Both the position numbers and the translations under genes were made by a program. Shown here piece by piece: positions 11,903 through 23,641 of a stretch of DNA of 64,000 bases. Each line of letters begins with the position of its first letter. Position 1 is the stretch's first letter. This stretch comes from Biscogniauxia marginata (Eukaryota; Ascomycota; Sordariomycetes; Xylariales; Xylariaceae), in NCBI GenBank assembly GCA_022695795.1, contig MU404093.1, positions 186,001-250,000 on the forward strand, read 5' to 3'. The notes under the pieces are model-generated. The model searched no databases, had not been told where the DNA came from, and was given only the letters and a program-made list of their open reading frames with translations.

Positions 11903-12597
11903 GTTCTCGGTTCGTTGGATGGGATGGGATGGGATGGGGATGGTCGGTGGGAAAAGGTCGACAGGTAGCTAGCTAAACAGCTAAGTAGGTATTTATACGT
12001 AATTTGCGTGTCCGTGTGCTCGCTCGCTTTCGGTTCCCCAAGGCAGGAGGAGAGAGAAAGAAAGTTTGTTGCAAATTGGAAGTCGTCGAGTAGAGGTTGT
12101 TATGGCAGGTCGCGTTCGAGAAGATGGCTGGACAAGAGCTTCCAGTTAATAATTGAAGTGCGCCTTTGTCGGAATCCTTAACGCGATACACGCTTGCGGT
12201 ATGCGGTATCGATAATGTATGTAATTACCGCGATATTAACAGTTTAACGCATTTTACTTATATATGCTAATAGCATATAATTGCAATTGCCGGTGCTTAT
12301 TATCTAAAGCTCCCACTAGGTGGTGGAGCAATGGGTAAGTTTTAACCTATATGTACGGTTTACTACCTAAGAGCATTTCGTTAATAAATTTCCTTTCTCA
12401 CTTTAAACCCGTTTAAACTCATATCCCCTCTTGCACATTCCCGTCTACAAAGCTTCACACCTCGAGCTCAAGTCCCTTACGAATATTTTCCTCCCCAAGT
12501 CCAGGAGAATCTATAAACCACCACATAAAAAGCCCTTCCAATAACCAGGGTAAAGAAAAAAATTATATATATATATAAAAATATAAAAATCTACATC
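11903..12597. promoter_or_regulatory. Shared promoter region SPT4 / POP8
   Basis: The 695 bp between two divergent start codons must hold both promoters. The side next to POP8 ends in an A/T tract at about 12560-12592 with a run of TA repeats, placed right before the POP8 ATG. No specific factor site is claimed. Confidence 0.45.
11917..11941. repeat. GGGAT pentanucleotide repeat in SPT4 leader
   Basis: About five tandem GGGAT units (plus-strand reading), starting about 15 bp upstream of the SPT4 start codon, so probably in its 5' leader or core promoter. Confidence 0.75.
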
Positions 12598-13035
12598 ATG
12601 ACCGAAGAGGCAGTCGACGTGTCGATGACCGACACTGACCCTCCCCCCCAAAAGACGAACAAGTCGCACGAGCTCGTCACCCGCACCATCAGGGCGCCTC
12701 CTTACGCCTATGCGCATCTGGAGGTCTTCAGCAACGAGGGGCCCGATGTCGTCGAGCTTGACGCTCTGCAAGTCCGATCCTACTGCACTGCCGCGCTGAG
12801 GCAGTTCCTAGGCGCTACGGGCGTGGCGATCCCCCTGGACATCCTCAAAGTCGAGGGGCATAGCTGCTGGTTGCGTTTGCCACGAGATGATCTTGGGGGG
12901 TTTTCCGCGGCCATCACGGCGTGGCAGGGTACTACGCAAGACGGGGTTCGGTTATCGCTTAGAGTAAGAGGGTGTGCAGACTGGCTGGGGCTTCTGGTAG
13001 GCCAAGAAGGGCAGCAGCGGCTCTGGTCTGGTTGA
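12598..13035 (+). CDS. POP8: RNase P/MRP subunit Pop8-like protein
   Basis: A single exon of 145 residues. After a short polar N-terminus the sequence has the Pop8 pattern: a strand (HELVTRTIRAPPYAYAHLEV), a helix with VRSYCTAALRQFLGATGVAI, then the strand VDILKVEG-type motif seen as LDILKVEGHSCWLRLPRDD and a second helix (FSAAITAWQG). Pop8 is a small subunit of the nuclear ribonucleoproteins RNase P (tRNA 5' processing) and RNase MRP (pre-rRNA cleavage) and pairs with other Pop5-like folds. Length matches the family. The ATG follows an A/T tract directly. It is divergent to SPT4 and convergent to PPT1. Assignment rests on motif memory without a search. Confidence 0.8.
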   Translation: MTEEAVDVSMTDTDPPPQKTNKSHELVTRTIRAPPYAYAHLEVFSNEGPDVVELDALQVRSYCTAALRQFLGATGVAIPLDILKVEGHSCWLRLPRDDLGGFSAAITAWQGTTQDGVRLSLRVRGCADWLGLLVGQEGQQRLWSG

Positions 13036-13266
13036 CACTTTGAGATCGAGACAAAAGAAGGCAATTTTAATCATGAAATGCTTATGGCTTGGTTTGAATG
13101 CCATAACTTTTGACATTGCAGGTATGCTACCCATACATCTCCTTGTCTCCTATGTTGGTCCCCGGAACGCCAATGCTTCCATGACGATTAGACCGTCATA
13201 TATGCAAGAATACCATGCCATAAACCCTTCCCAGATCGCGTTCCATAACCGAGGTTGAATAATCTT

Positions 13267-15069
13267 CTACATCATGGACATAAGGGAGTTATTGGCGTAC
13301 GCCTGCGAAATAATTAGCTCACGCAAACATTACTATAGCCTACGACGATAACTTACCATTGGCCGGATCGGAGGGTGGGGAACAGCATCGAACTGGTGGA
13401 AGCTTAGCTTGTAGGTAGGGTCCATGTTGATGTAGGCTCCTCTATTCTCTGTTTGGTCGCAGTACTTGGGTGCAGAGAACACTACGACGGTGTTAGCATG
13501 GAGAGCTAGGGATCCGGGATGGGCAACTTGCCTGTGATGCACTTTCCGTCGTGCTCTTCCTCATAACCGTCCATACGAACTTCATGACTTCGGATGATAG
13601 CATCCAGACCATTCTTGTCGCAGAATCTCTTCGTCACGTCAGGTCCGAACTGCATACCCACGCCTCGCTTGCTGGGGCCTCGTCCAGGGGCAGTCTGAGG
13701 ATCTGTCCACAGCATCTCCATCATCAGACCAGCCTGTCCAGGTTGCCTCTGAGCATGCCTGTTCAGCTTTCGAATGTCATCGAGTGTTATGTTGTCGTCT
13801 GAGAACAAGCCGCCATGCAGGACGAGGTACTTAGAGCCAATAAGCGTCGCTAGAGGCAAGGCTGAGAAGCTCTCGGAGAAGAGTTTGAAGACACTTATGT
13901 TGGTCAGCATAGGGGGAAGATGTCTGTGGAGTACAAACTAGACTCACCGGTCGTTATACTTGGCCTTGCATTCTCCCTCGAAACCGTAGACTTTGTTCAT
14001 GTCGTCTGTCTCATGGTTGCCGCGGTTGAGGAAAAAGCCGTTGGGATGCAGCCACTTGTAGGCATATAGTAACAGAGCGATTTCTGTCGACCACGAACCT
14101 CGATCCACAAAGTCGCCGTTGAATAGGTACCAATGCTTGTCTGACGGTCGCCCGTTTAATCTGAAGAGCTCCATCAGATCATAGTATTGGCCTTACAAAA
14201 TGTTAGTTAGCCGTAGGCCTTACGGCAAGGACGCGCTATGCTATAGACTCACCGTGAGTATCGCCGCAGACTGTGAGCTTTATGTCGTCTGGTATCGTTA
14301 TTTCCACCATAGTCGGTTCGTTGTAAACAATACTCTTGACGGCAATAACAATCTGGTAGACAAATTTCCTATGGATCTTCTTGCCGTTCTTGAAACGTTC
14401 AATCATATCGTCGATAAATTCCTGCGTCATCGCATCCTTGAGTATTACCCCATCGTAGTCAGTCTCTACGGCGATAGAGTCGATGTCGAGTCCTTCGGCT
14501 GCCGAGGGTTCATCGCCGACCTCTATGGCAGCATAAAAGTTCAACTGGCGCACGATCTTTTGGCACTCGGCGAGCTTTAGCTTCGCATCCTTATTCGAGG
14601 GTTCGAGCTTCACGCATTCCTTGAAGTCCTTGACGGCCTCTTTCGGTTTGAGGATGGCAGCGTAGGCAACAGCGCGGCGAAAGTAAGCCTAGTTTGTCAG
14701 ATTAGAAGGCGAGGAAGTAGGAGCAGTTCATCGTATGGGGAGTAACGCACCTTGGTGAGCTTCGGGTTCAGTTCTATAGCCTTGGTGGCGTCTGCAATGG
14801 CGTAACCATATGATTCCGACTTGATGTGAGCCTATACGTTGTGTAAGTCAGGCGAGCAACATTGATCGGCTTTTCCTCAGGTTTGGGCTAGCCAGGCAGT
14901 ATGCAAGGCTGGGACAAACCTGCGCTCTGTTGGTGAAATACGTAGGCTCTTGGTCGTTCAGTTCGATCGCCTTGGTGTACAAGTCGATTGCCGTGAGCCA
15001 GTCGTGCGCCGCAAAGGCTTTGTTGCCGTCGTTCTTGAAGGCGGTGGCCTGCTCTATAGCAGATGCCAT
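13267..15069 (-). CDS. PPT1: Serine/threonine protein phosphatase 5 (TPR)
   Basis: Seven exons: 14920-15069, 14751-14831, 14253-14688, 13948-14191, 13532-13893, 13357-13481 and 13267-13302, giving 477 residues with consistent phases. Residues 1 to about 115 form three TPR repeats ([20 protein letters not shown]), the Hsp90-binding module. The catalytic domain has every PPP motif: GDTHG at about residue 219, [17 protein letters not shown] and SAPKYCD, ligands for the two metals. The protein ends in [11 protein letters not shown], the usual PP5 C-terminal helix encoded by a 36-nt last exon. PP5 dephosphorylates Hsp90 and clients. The intron at 13482-13531 uses a GC donor (GCAAGT) with an AG acceptor; only this join keeps the conserved [11 protein letters not shown]. 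The gene is divergent to YIH1. Confidence 0.96.
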
Positions 15070-15842
15070 CGTTGGAGAATTAAGGCAAGAAGGAGAAAGA
15101 TGTACGGGTCAGGTAGTGCTACCAATCGAAGATGAAGGGAAAGGGTGAAGAGGGTTGGAACGAGAATGGACCTAGGGCGCAAATAGGTGTTGTAGTTAGG
15201 AATCTTGACCTTCGATGAGGCTCCGAAGGCGGGATTCCGTAGGTACTAATCTTCGCGGTCGGAGGACGGAGCTTCGAAGAGTTTCTACTACAGGAAAAGT
15301 CTGGAGGGGTCCTCCCCTCCATTCTTGGCCTCTACAGGCTTCTGGCGCTAAATTGGAACTCACGCTAGATTAAACCTTATACTTGCAGGGATCGCGATCG
15401 TTGCCGCCCAAGTGCAAGTAAGTACCTAAGGAAAGCCCCGTTATGCACATAACCACATGTAACTATAGATACCTCAGGTACTTCTTCATCTCTCCAATAC
15501 CCTGTGCACTTACACAAAAACCTACCTAACCTTAGCATCCTGTTCCTTGCGTCTCTCTATTTACGGTAGGGGTCGACGGATCTTATACCACCAGCGCTTC
15601 ACACTTATTTATCCTAAATTATTTCCTGTGAGCCTAACTGACGATATCTAGTCTAGTTCTTGTACTGATGGATGGACAGCTCTTTACTGAGTGCCGACGT
15701 ATGGTCGTCCCATCCGCTGGGACCTCGGGAAACTGAAAATTAAAAGCACATCCACTTTGACTAAAGAGCTGAAGGGGTATTCGGGGTGCGTGTTTCTGGA
15801 GAACTTGTTTTGGCTTGGACTCTATTAAATTGCGCAGAGATC
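15070..15842. promoter_or_regulatory. Shared promoter region PPT1 / YIH1
   Basis: 773 bp between the divergent PPT1 and YIH1 start codons, with no supported gene. It contains ACCTACCTAACCT near 15521-15533, one of the recurring words of this window. Confidence 0.45.
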
Positions 15843-16676
15843 ATGTCTGAAGAGCTCCGCGATGAAATCGAAGCTATCAACTCGATCTACGGTGACGGGT
15901 GTCTTGTGCCATCTAGTGACAGCAATATCTATATTCTGAAGCCACCTGGTGAATCAGCCTCTCTCCGTCTTGAATTTCCCCCAGCCTACCCGTTCGAGCC
16001 ACCTACTGTCGTCGGTACTAATAGTACCGGCGAGCATGGCAGAAAGGGTGATGCGGCGCGTGAATTATCGCTATTCTGCCAAGCCTTGGGCGACGTCTAC
16101 CAGCCGGGGACGGTGTGTCTTTTCGATGCTATCGAAGAGCTGGGGAGATTGCTAGAAACTTCAGCTCCAGACCCCCCAGACGAACCGGATGCCGCAGCGC
16201 AAGACCATGAAGAGCCTTCCACAGCAGATGATATTCCCAATGAGCTGAGCGCCAAAGAACCACCGTGGATCTTATCAGATCCGTTTATTGAACTTAGGTC
16301 GACTTTCGTTGCCCGCTGTGCTGCTGTGTCGTCAACAGCAGAGGCCGAAGCATTCCTTCAACATCTGCTTGCCTCAGACAAGAAGGTTCGAGCGGCATCG
16401 CACAATATCACGGCATGGAGAATCAAGGGCCCAAACGGCACAACGTTTCAAGATTGCAACGACGATGGGGAAACAGCTGCCGGAGGCCGGCTGCTACACC
16501 TGATGCAACTCATGGATCTTTGGAATGTGATGGTCGTTGTAACCCGGTGGTATGGTGGACACAAGTTAGGCCCCCGTCGGTTTGCTCTGATCAACCAAGC
16601 CGCCAGAGACTCTTTCGTCAAAGCCGATTTAGTTGTCGAGCCCTGCTCGAATAAGAAGAAAGGCTCTGGGAAGTAG
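15843..16676 (+). CDS. YIH1: Yih1/IMPACT-like RWD and UPF0029 protein
   Basis: One exon, 277 residues. The start is the ATG at 15843 (MSEELRDEIEAINSIYGD); an in-frame GTG further upstream is not a credible start. The RWD domain covers residues 1 to about 105 (LRLEFPPAYPFEPP), followed by an acidic linker and the UPF0029/IMPACT domain from about 150 to 265 with HNITAWRI, DDGETAAGGRLLHLM and VTRWYGGHKLGPRRF. In yeast Yih1 binds Gcn1 through its RWD domain and restrains Gcn2 kinase, and also binds actin monomers; this is a cytosolic regulator of the amino acid starvation response. The tail is Lys-rich (NKKKGSGK). It is divergent to PPT1. Confidence 0.95.
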   Translation: MSEELRDEIEAINSIYGDGCLVPSSDSNIYILKPPGESASLRLEFPPAYPFEPPTVVGTNSTGEHGRKGDAARELSLFCQALGDVYQPGTVCLFDAIEELGRLLETSAPDPPDEPDAAAQDHEEPSTADDIPNELSAKEPPWILSDPFIELRSTFVARCAAVSSTAEAEAFLQHLLASDKKVRAASHNITAWRIKGPNGTTFQDCNDDGETAAGGRLLHLMQLMDLWNVMVVVTRWYGGHKLGPRRFALINQAARDSFVKADLVVEPCSNKKKGSGK

Positions 16677-17499
16677 GATATGTTCAGTGCCAAAACTACC
16701 TACTCATGAACACCCGTCGCCTGGCACTATATCAATGACGATAAGGATGAAGCTACACGAAAACGGCAAAGTAAAAGGGGTAGTAATCGCCACACGTACA
16801 GCTCCAACTTAGAGGTCCTTTCGACACTCTGTTCGACACGGTATTTCAGGGGGAAGTACATTGCATTTACCCATGCTACTTCTTCGAGGACTACGTATAG
16901 TGTACCTATATTATCTGTACATACCAGGTAATTCCCAACCGGTCTCAGATCGAATCACACACGTCAACCCGATATGTTTCATGTATATATATATATATAC
17001 ACCTAGGTATAATAGAAAGCAAGCACGAGTAAGCTTCTCGCGTACCGCGTGCAAATTACATAGTCTGTAAACGAGGCTTCAATATGACCTTTTCCGATCA
17101 AAGAAAAGGGGGATCCCCAGAAAAGTCGAAATACATTGTACAAGCCGATATAATAATTACTTTGAATATCTTGTGTTCAATAGTTTTCGGGTTTGTCCTA
17201 ACAAGCTAACCTAGGCGCGCGTGTAGTCGTATACTGAAGCAGGGGAGCCTCGGTTCCCCACGCACAAGCTCCCTCTCCACAGGATCCCTGCAAGACCTCC
17301 CCGTGAACATAGCTCCCGTAGCTATGAATTATTAGATCCTACAATTCTCTCTCATACACTTCATGATGATAATAAACCAAAATTTCATAATAAAGTATTC
17401 ACTCTAGCTAATTTTATTTTGATTGGTTTTTTTTCTCTCTTAAAAAATTTGATCGTACTGTGAATCCCCCTTAAGAAGGACTCAGTCTGAGAACAATCA
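16677..17499. other. Intergenic region between YIH1 and the CoA gene
   Basis: AT-rich spacer with a TA run near 16985-17000. No gene seen. It holds the YIH1 3' end and the promoter of the downstream gene. Confidence 0.55.
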
Positions 17500-18841
17500 A
17501 TGGCTGTTGGAGAGCCGCCGCTTCAGGGACTCAAGGTCCTCGAATTCGCCGGTCTGGCTCCTGGTCAGTACTGCTGCTTTTCCAACTAGGTATGAATACA
17601 ATTTTGCCTGCAGTCCCGCTAATACGCTCAAAACTCCAGGCCCCTACGCCGGCCTCCTCCTCGCCGACGCCGGCGCCCACGTCCTACGCATCGACCGGGC
17701 CGTCCCGGGGCAGACTCACCACGCGTCGGACGATGGCCCCCCATCTTCATCATCACCACCACCACCGCCGCCAACGCCCGACATGCTAGCGCGCCGCAAG
17801 TCCTCCATAGCAGTGGACCTCAAGTGCCCGAGGGGCGCGGCCCTAGTCGCGCGCCTCGCGCTCTCCGCCGACGTCCTGATCGACCCGTTCCGGCCGAGCG
17901 TGCTCGAGAAGCTTGGGCTCGGGCCCGCGGCGCTCCGCGCGCGCAACCCGCGCCTCGTGTACGCGCGGCTGACGGGGTTCCGGCGCGCGGGCCGCTACGC
18001 CGCCATGGCCGGCCACGACATCAACTACCTGGCCGTGTCCGGCGTCCTGGCGCTGCTCGGGCGGGCCGGCGCGCCCCCCCACGCCCCCTGGAACCTGCTC
18101 GCCGACTTCGCCGGCGGCGGCGCCGCCCTCGCCCACGGCGTGCTGATGGCGCTGCTCGCGCGCGCGCGCACCGGCCGCGGCCAGGTCGTCGAGGCCAACA
18201 TGGTCGACGGCGCGAGCCACGTGGCCTCGTTCGCGCGCATGGCCGTCGCCGCCGGCTCCCGCGCCGGGCTGCTCGCCGGCCGCGCGCGCGGGCGCAACCT
18301 GCTCGACGGCGGGGCCCCCTTCTACGACACGTACGAGACGCGCGACGGGCGCTACGTCGCCGTCGGGGCGCTGGAGCCGCGGTTCTACGCCCTGCTCGTG
18401 GCGGGGCTCGGGCTCGGCGGGCGCGGCTGGGAGGAGCGCCGCGACGACCCCGCGTCCTGGCCCGAGATGCGGCGCGTGTTCGCGGAGAAGTTTCGGTCCA
18501 AGACGCGCGCCGAGTGGGAGCGCGTCTTCGACGGCACCGACGCGTGCTGTACGCCGGTTCTCGAGTACGCGGAGCTCGAGGCCGAGCCCGGCCGCGAGGG
18601 TGACCAGCGGCCGATCGTTGCGCTGCGTGATACGCCTTGCTTGGCGGTGGATGAGAGGGCCGAGGACCCGGGTGTGCAGGGCCAGGGCTCCGGGGTGCCG
18701 GGGAACGGGTACATGCCGAGCGTGCTCTACCCGGGCCAAGGCGGCGAGGAGGCTTTGAAGGAATGGTTCGGCTGGTCGAAGGGGAAGGATTTCGACGTGG
18801 AAAGGGGTGGGCTTGTCTTGAAAGAAGTATCGAAGTTATGA
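17500..18841 (+). CDS. CoA-transferase III family, alpha-methylacyl-CoA racemase type
   Basis: Two exons, 17500-17563 and 17640-18841, giving 421 residues. The ATG at 17500 gives MAVGEPPLQGLKVLEFAGLA, and the short intron restores GPYAGLLLADAGAHVLRID, the CoA-binding start of the CaiB/AMACR fold. His147 in GHDINYLA and Asp177 in ADFAGGG are exactly 30 residues apart, the spacing of the catalytic His126/Asp156 pair of mycobacterial racemase, so racemisation of 2-methylacyl-CoA esters (branched-chain and bile-acid-like lipid oxidation in peroxisome or mitochondrion) is the best guess. GRGQVVEANMVDG and the C-terminal GTDACCTPVLE also fit. An insert of Ser and Pro runs at about residues 57-68 is unusual. 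The coding sequence is far richer in GC than its flanks, producing several long meaningless antisense frames. Confidence 0.9.
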
Positions 18842-19816
18842 TGGGAGGGGAGGAAGTGACTAGTTGATTCAACGGTCTTCTACGCTGGGCACATAATGCC
18901 AGGATACCTTGAACTTTTCATTTCCTAAGCAGAGAAAAGAAAATTTTGATAATAGAACGGAGACCATAAGTATACTTGGGACGGAATGGAGAGAAACCCT
19001 TTGCAGAGGTTTTAGCGCAGTAGGTAGAGGCGGTAATCTCTATAAGAACCGGGCCGTAAGCGGCATATATTAGGTATTGAGCCAAGCCCTTGAGTTTAAT
19101 ATGACGAAGACGTGGAAGATGCTTGAGCACCAATTTCTATATTACCTTATATAAGATAGGGTCTCTAGTTTCCACAGAATAAGTGTGCATCAAACCTATA
19201 CCTATCTCCCTAGTCTAAGCATATATCCCATCCACACGAGTCACGGAATCACCAATCAATTCAACTACTACCAGTTGCACAATGACTGATTTCCTAAGCG
19301 ACGAAATGTCTGGGTAGCCATAACACGACAAGAATATTTCCATAGCATCACATTTTCACGATCAGTAGGGCAGTGGCAGAAATTGATGGGTTTTGCGATT
19401 TTTTCTCATCTACTGACATTTGCATCTCTATAGGGGGAGGGCGTGTAAAGGGCGGGGGTGGTGGTAAAAACGATGGGGGGTATGATATGACCAAAGCCTC
19501 CATTCCAAATCCAGTCTCCCTTCCTCATGTGAAAAAAGACAACAACCAAAATGGTGCCGGGAAAAGGGGCGGTTTGAGGGTGGGTGGTATATCGTGGAAG
19601 AATACTCAGACAACACAACACTCGAACCCCATCCCTGCTACCTACATCGTATCATAACATTCGTACGGGCGCCGGCTATCTCTCCACATGTATGTATGGT
19701 CAAAGCCCCTTCCCTGCTCGTTTTCGGGACGGACTAGGAGCCGCCCCTTTCATTACAAAGAACCGGCCAGAAATGGATATGGCCTGCAAGGTTTAATCCG
19801 ACGGTGATTGGTGTGA
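18842..19816. other. Convergent spacer between the CoA gene and VPS1
   Basis: 975 bp with both 3' ends. Short frames at 18918-19133 and 19373-19657 show no domain. Nothing else is supported. Confidence 0.55.
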
Positions 19817-22150
19817 TCACTGCACTTGGCTCACGATCTCGCTAGCCTTACCGAGCGATTCCACCATTTGCTGACACTCCTTTCGCCGGCGAACGGTGTA
19901 GTCGCTCTCCTTGAGTAGTTCGTCGAGCGCATCGCTCCGGTACATGTGCTCGAGCAGCTCCTTTTGCATCTCGTCTTTCGTGAATCTAAAAAGAGTGTTG
20001 TTAGTTACTGACTTACTAGGCCTACCCATGAGTATCGACTTACTGGACAAGGTTAAGCATGATCGCCTTGGGAACCATGTCGATCATAGTTCTCTTGACA
20101 ATGTTGAAGTATGAAGCAATCAACAGTTCTGCATCTCGTGGTCAGAAACGATGGCGCCCAATAGGATTATTCAAGTGAACTTACTAATGACTTCAACCTC
20201 GATGCCCTCCCGTTCCGAGAGTGTTCCAGATGCCTTCAGCATCGGCGGAGGAGCTTCCATGGCCGCAGCCTTCTTCTTGTTCTTGGCGGCAAAGAAGCTG
20301 CCGAAAAAGCCCGAGTTACCATCAAGGTTGGCATCTGGTAGAGACGGGCTAGCGGCACGAGCGGGATTGACGGATGAAGGCAATGGCTTGCCGGTCTTGG
20401 GGTCAACTTGGACAGGTTTTGCTCCATTGTAACGCTCATTGACAACGGCCATCGCTCTGTGGCCGTTAAGGAAGTCAGGGTGAGCCGTGTTGACATAGCA
20501 AGCCTCCATAGCGACAAGGTCTTTCACAAGCTTGTTGGTGGGCTCCATAGCCTTCTTGAAAAAGCTGATGACTGTGCCATGGACCTTCTCCTTGAGCTGG
20601 GGATATCTTCGGTAAAGTTGCTTGCTGAGCAGTTGGGTCAGAATGCGCACCAACTCGTCGTAGACGAGCGATACACACTTCAGGCTGGGCTCTTCTAATC
20701 GCTTAATCTGCGCCTTGACGATCAATTCGAAGGCAGTAGTTCCCACGAAGAGGGCTGGGGAGGAACCTGACGAGTTGTACAAGAGAGTTCGGATATCCAT
20801 ATCCTTGACCACGTCAAAGGGGTCAATCGCCTTCACACCATTAGAGTATAGTTCGTGGAAGACGAAGCTGATTCTGGCGCCGCCAGATAGCTCGACGCTC
20901 GAGAGCTCGCCATTGTTACCATCCAAAACGGTGCGCCACTCGGTTGTGAATTCGGAAATGACATTGAGGACAATGTTTGCGCTATTGCCCAGTATCGAGG
21001 GGCCTAGGCTCTCGAGCTCGGCGGAGTACTTTTGCAGCGAGCTAGAAATCCTGGCCTTGATGTCTGGTAAAGTCTGCTTGATGTGCATCATCAAAATTAG
21101 GTTTAGCTTTCTTGCTAGATAAGGTGTACCACAGTAGGAGCTCTTGTTTCGGTAGGCCTTGTGGTTTTCGAAGTAGTTCTTTTCGGCCTCGAGAGCGTGT
21201 GAAATAGGTTTCTTGTTGTCGATATCGCGTTGCCCTCGGTTGACAACAGGAACGTAGCCCAACCGCAGCGGAATGATTCGACCGGCCAGAATATCGACGA
21301 CATCAGTACCCTCGTCCATCAAGTCTACTTTGGTCAAGACACCAATCGTCCGCTGTCCCTCGGGATCCACCTCTCGGGCGAGCTTTAGGCCGTCCGAGTT
21401 GGCGAGATCGATGTTGGCAGAGGTAACAGCCAAGATGATAGCGTTTGACTTTTGGATATACTTCAGGACCATATCTCGAATCTGTCTTTCGATATCGCGG
21501 GGCTGGTCTCCCACAGGCACCTTGGTCAGACCCGGCAAGTCAACCAGCGTTAGAGTGAGGACATTAGGCGAGTAGACCCTGAGATTGATGGGAGCCGGGG
21601 AGATGCCAGAATTTCGGCCAACCTTGGCTTCTGTCTCCCTACTGATCTCCTCTCGGATCTTGTTAAAGTCGTAAAACTTCTGGCCGGGGATATGCAAAAA
21701 CTCTCCCCACTCGTCTGCGTTGGCAGCTTTATCGTTTGTCGAATCGACGGCATCGTCCGCAACTCCGTTCGACTGCGCCGGTCGGTTGATAAGCTGTAGA
21801 ACAAGAGGTCGCCTCGTCACAATACCGGATCCTCGAGGTAGGCTGTTTGAGAGGTGTTAGGCAGGTCCACGGATATTAGTAGCGGTCAGGGGGAGGGACA
21901 ACATACAAGTCGCGGCCGACGATATTCTCAAGCACGGAACTCTTTCCGCTCGACTGGCTTCCTACGACAACTATCTGGGGCAGATCGATAGGGTTGTTTA
22001 CACCGACTGTGGAAAAGACATCTTGGAGCTTGTTGACAAGCCTGGGTTCTATGGTTAGCCACGGCGGTTCTCAGGATTCGCGGTGTCGCAAGCTACGCAC
22101 TTGATGAGGGCAGGATCAGAGATGCCTCCCACGGCAACCGATTCAGCCAT
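19817..22150 (-). CDS. VPS1: Dynamin-related GTPase Vps1
   Basis: Five exons: 22101-22150, 21907-22041, 20185-21842, 20044-20128 and 19817-19985, giving 698 residues, typical for Vps1. The GTPase domain has the P-loop GSQSSGKSS at residues 44-52, the switch I context [28 protein letters not shown] (G3) and [11 protein letters not shown] (G4). The middle/stalk domain follows ([20 protein letters not shown]), then a variable insert ([13 protein letters not shown]) in place of a PH domain, and the GTPase effector domain ([20 protein letters not shown]) with the end [14 protein letters not shown]. Vps1 self-assembles on membranes for Golgi-to-vacuole traffic, vacuole and peroxisome fission and endocytosis. 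The two short 5' exons are needed to supply the P-loop. All donors are GT. Confidence 0.97.
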
Positions 22151-23641
22151 CTTCAGTGGTGGCAACTCGAGTAATGGCTATAGGGCGAGGTGGTGGTTCG
22201 GTAGGCCCGAGTTCTCTCGTGACCGGGTTCGAGTCGACAATCGCAAATCAAGGGGTTTGAGAACTAGAAGGGGTCGAGCTCGGTGTCGGGACTCTGACCG
22301 ATGCGATGCGATGCGATGCTTTCGTGCTTCGTAAGTCGTCGTCCAGTTGGTTCTACAGCGAGGCTATTAAATAGTGGACACAGTCCACTTGTTGTATGCT
22401 GGATGGGTGGTTTATGATATTAGAGGAGGGAAAGGAAATGCTTGCATGTGGGAGATTTATTTGCATCGCAAGGCACACAATCAGGAGCGCCTGACAACAG
22501 TGCAGCGACCAAAACGCCGGGTGGCACTTACGTCTTGGCCTCCCATGCCACGGTACGGAGTTACCTACCTAACCTTAAGGTATACGAGGATGCCGGTACC
22601 TGGACAAGTGACTTATCAAGCCACACGTGGCGAGTAGACCGTGCATACCTAGGTAGGTAGGTATGTACTGGAGCAGTCAATGCATTACTCTCCCACGTGA
22701 TCAATCAGACCAAAGATAATCCAGCTGCCTGTCAGAGGCCACGCATGAGAGCTGACGACGCAACTCATTTGACTTACAGAACGGAACCAATCCGCAGTTG
22801 ATATTGACAATTACAGGTTCCTACCTTATCCTCATACTATATCGTAAATATAATGTGTCTCACAGCCATACTATTATATACATCCTATAAGTGGAATTCG
22901 CATTAACATGAAACCCCTTTCTTCTTAATATAATTCTTTTGAGAATTCACAAATGGCGTGGACACTGCAGTTCATGATACATCCACAGAAACTCCAAAGG
23001 ATTAGGTATGTATGATATTAATAATATGAACAAGTTTATTTAATGTTCAGCATGAACCAAATTTGTCTTTTTGTTGAATATACAGCCTTTCCCGTCTAAG
23101 ATAATAATCTAGAGCTGAGAAGGTTAACATCAATGGCACTGATATTTCAATAAACCCAGTTTTTGAACAGGTCTAAATAATCCCGCGCTTGTCACGGCTT
23201 GGCAATACCAGGCCTGGCAGCAGGACAATAGGCAAAGCACCCCGCCATTGTATTCACTACAGAACAATAAGGTCAAAGCAAAACCTGAAATGTATTTAGC
23301 TGCTAGAATGGCCCTAGCGACCATTCTAGATTTTCTTTCTTCTTCACCTTTAGTATTTTCGTCAATAAACCAGGAAATCAAGCATTGCCTTGAAACCCCC
23401 TACGCTGCCGTGACAGCGCTAAGGGAATAAGGGGTTCGATGTGATTCAACCCTGTCGTTCTCAATATATACCAAAGGACGAGACATCAATCAATATATAC
23501 CTGCATAATCACCATCATCTATCATTTATTCATCAGTTCAGAACAATTCACTCAAGTTTTTCTGAAGACTCAATTCATTATCATTCCCAGTCCGAAAGTA
23601 TTACTGTCTGCATCTGCGACAACCCGAGTTTAACTAACTAG
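22151..23641. other. Intergenic region upstream of VPS1
   Basis: 1.5 kb between the VPS1 start and the 3' end of the kinase-like gene. It contains an ATGCG repeat at about 22301-22319 and TAGGTAGGTAGG near 22652-22663. Reading frames of 60-87 codons here show no family. The part 22800-23120 is AT-rich. Confidence 0.5.
22301..22319. repeat. ATGCG pentanucleotide repeat
   Basis: About four tandem units located about 150 bp upstream of the VPS1 start codon. Confidence 0.75.

Noticed and set aside
15786..15842. GTG-initiated extension of YIH1
   Set aside because: GTG is not a normal nuclear start and the RWD domain begins at the ATG at 15843.
17824..18872. Frames of 259-298 codons over the racemase-like gene
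   Set aside because: Arg/Ala/Pro-rich readings due to very high GC; the CoA-transferase frame has a real fold and catalytic pair.
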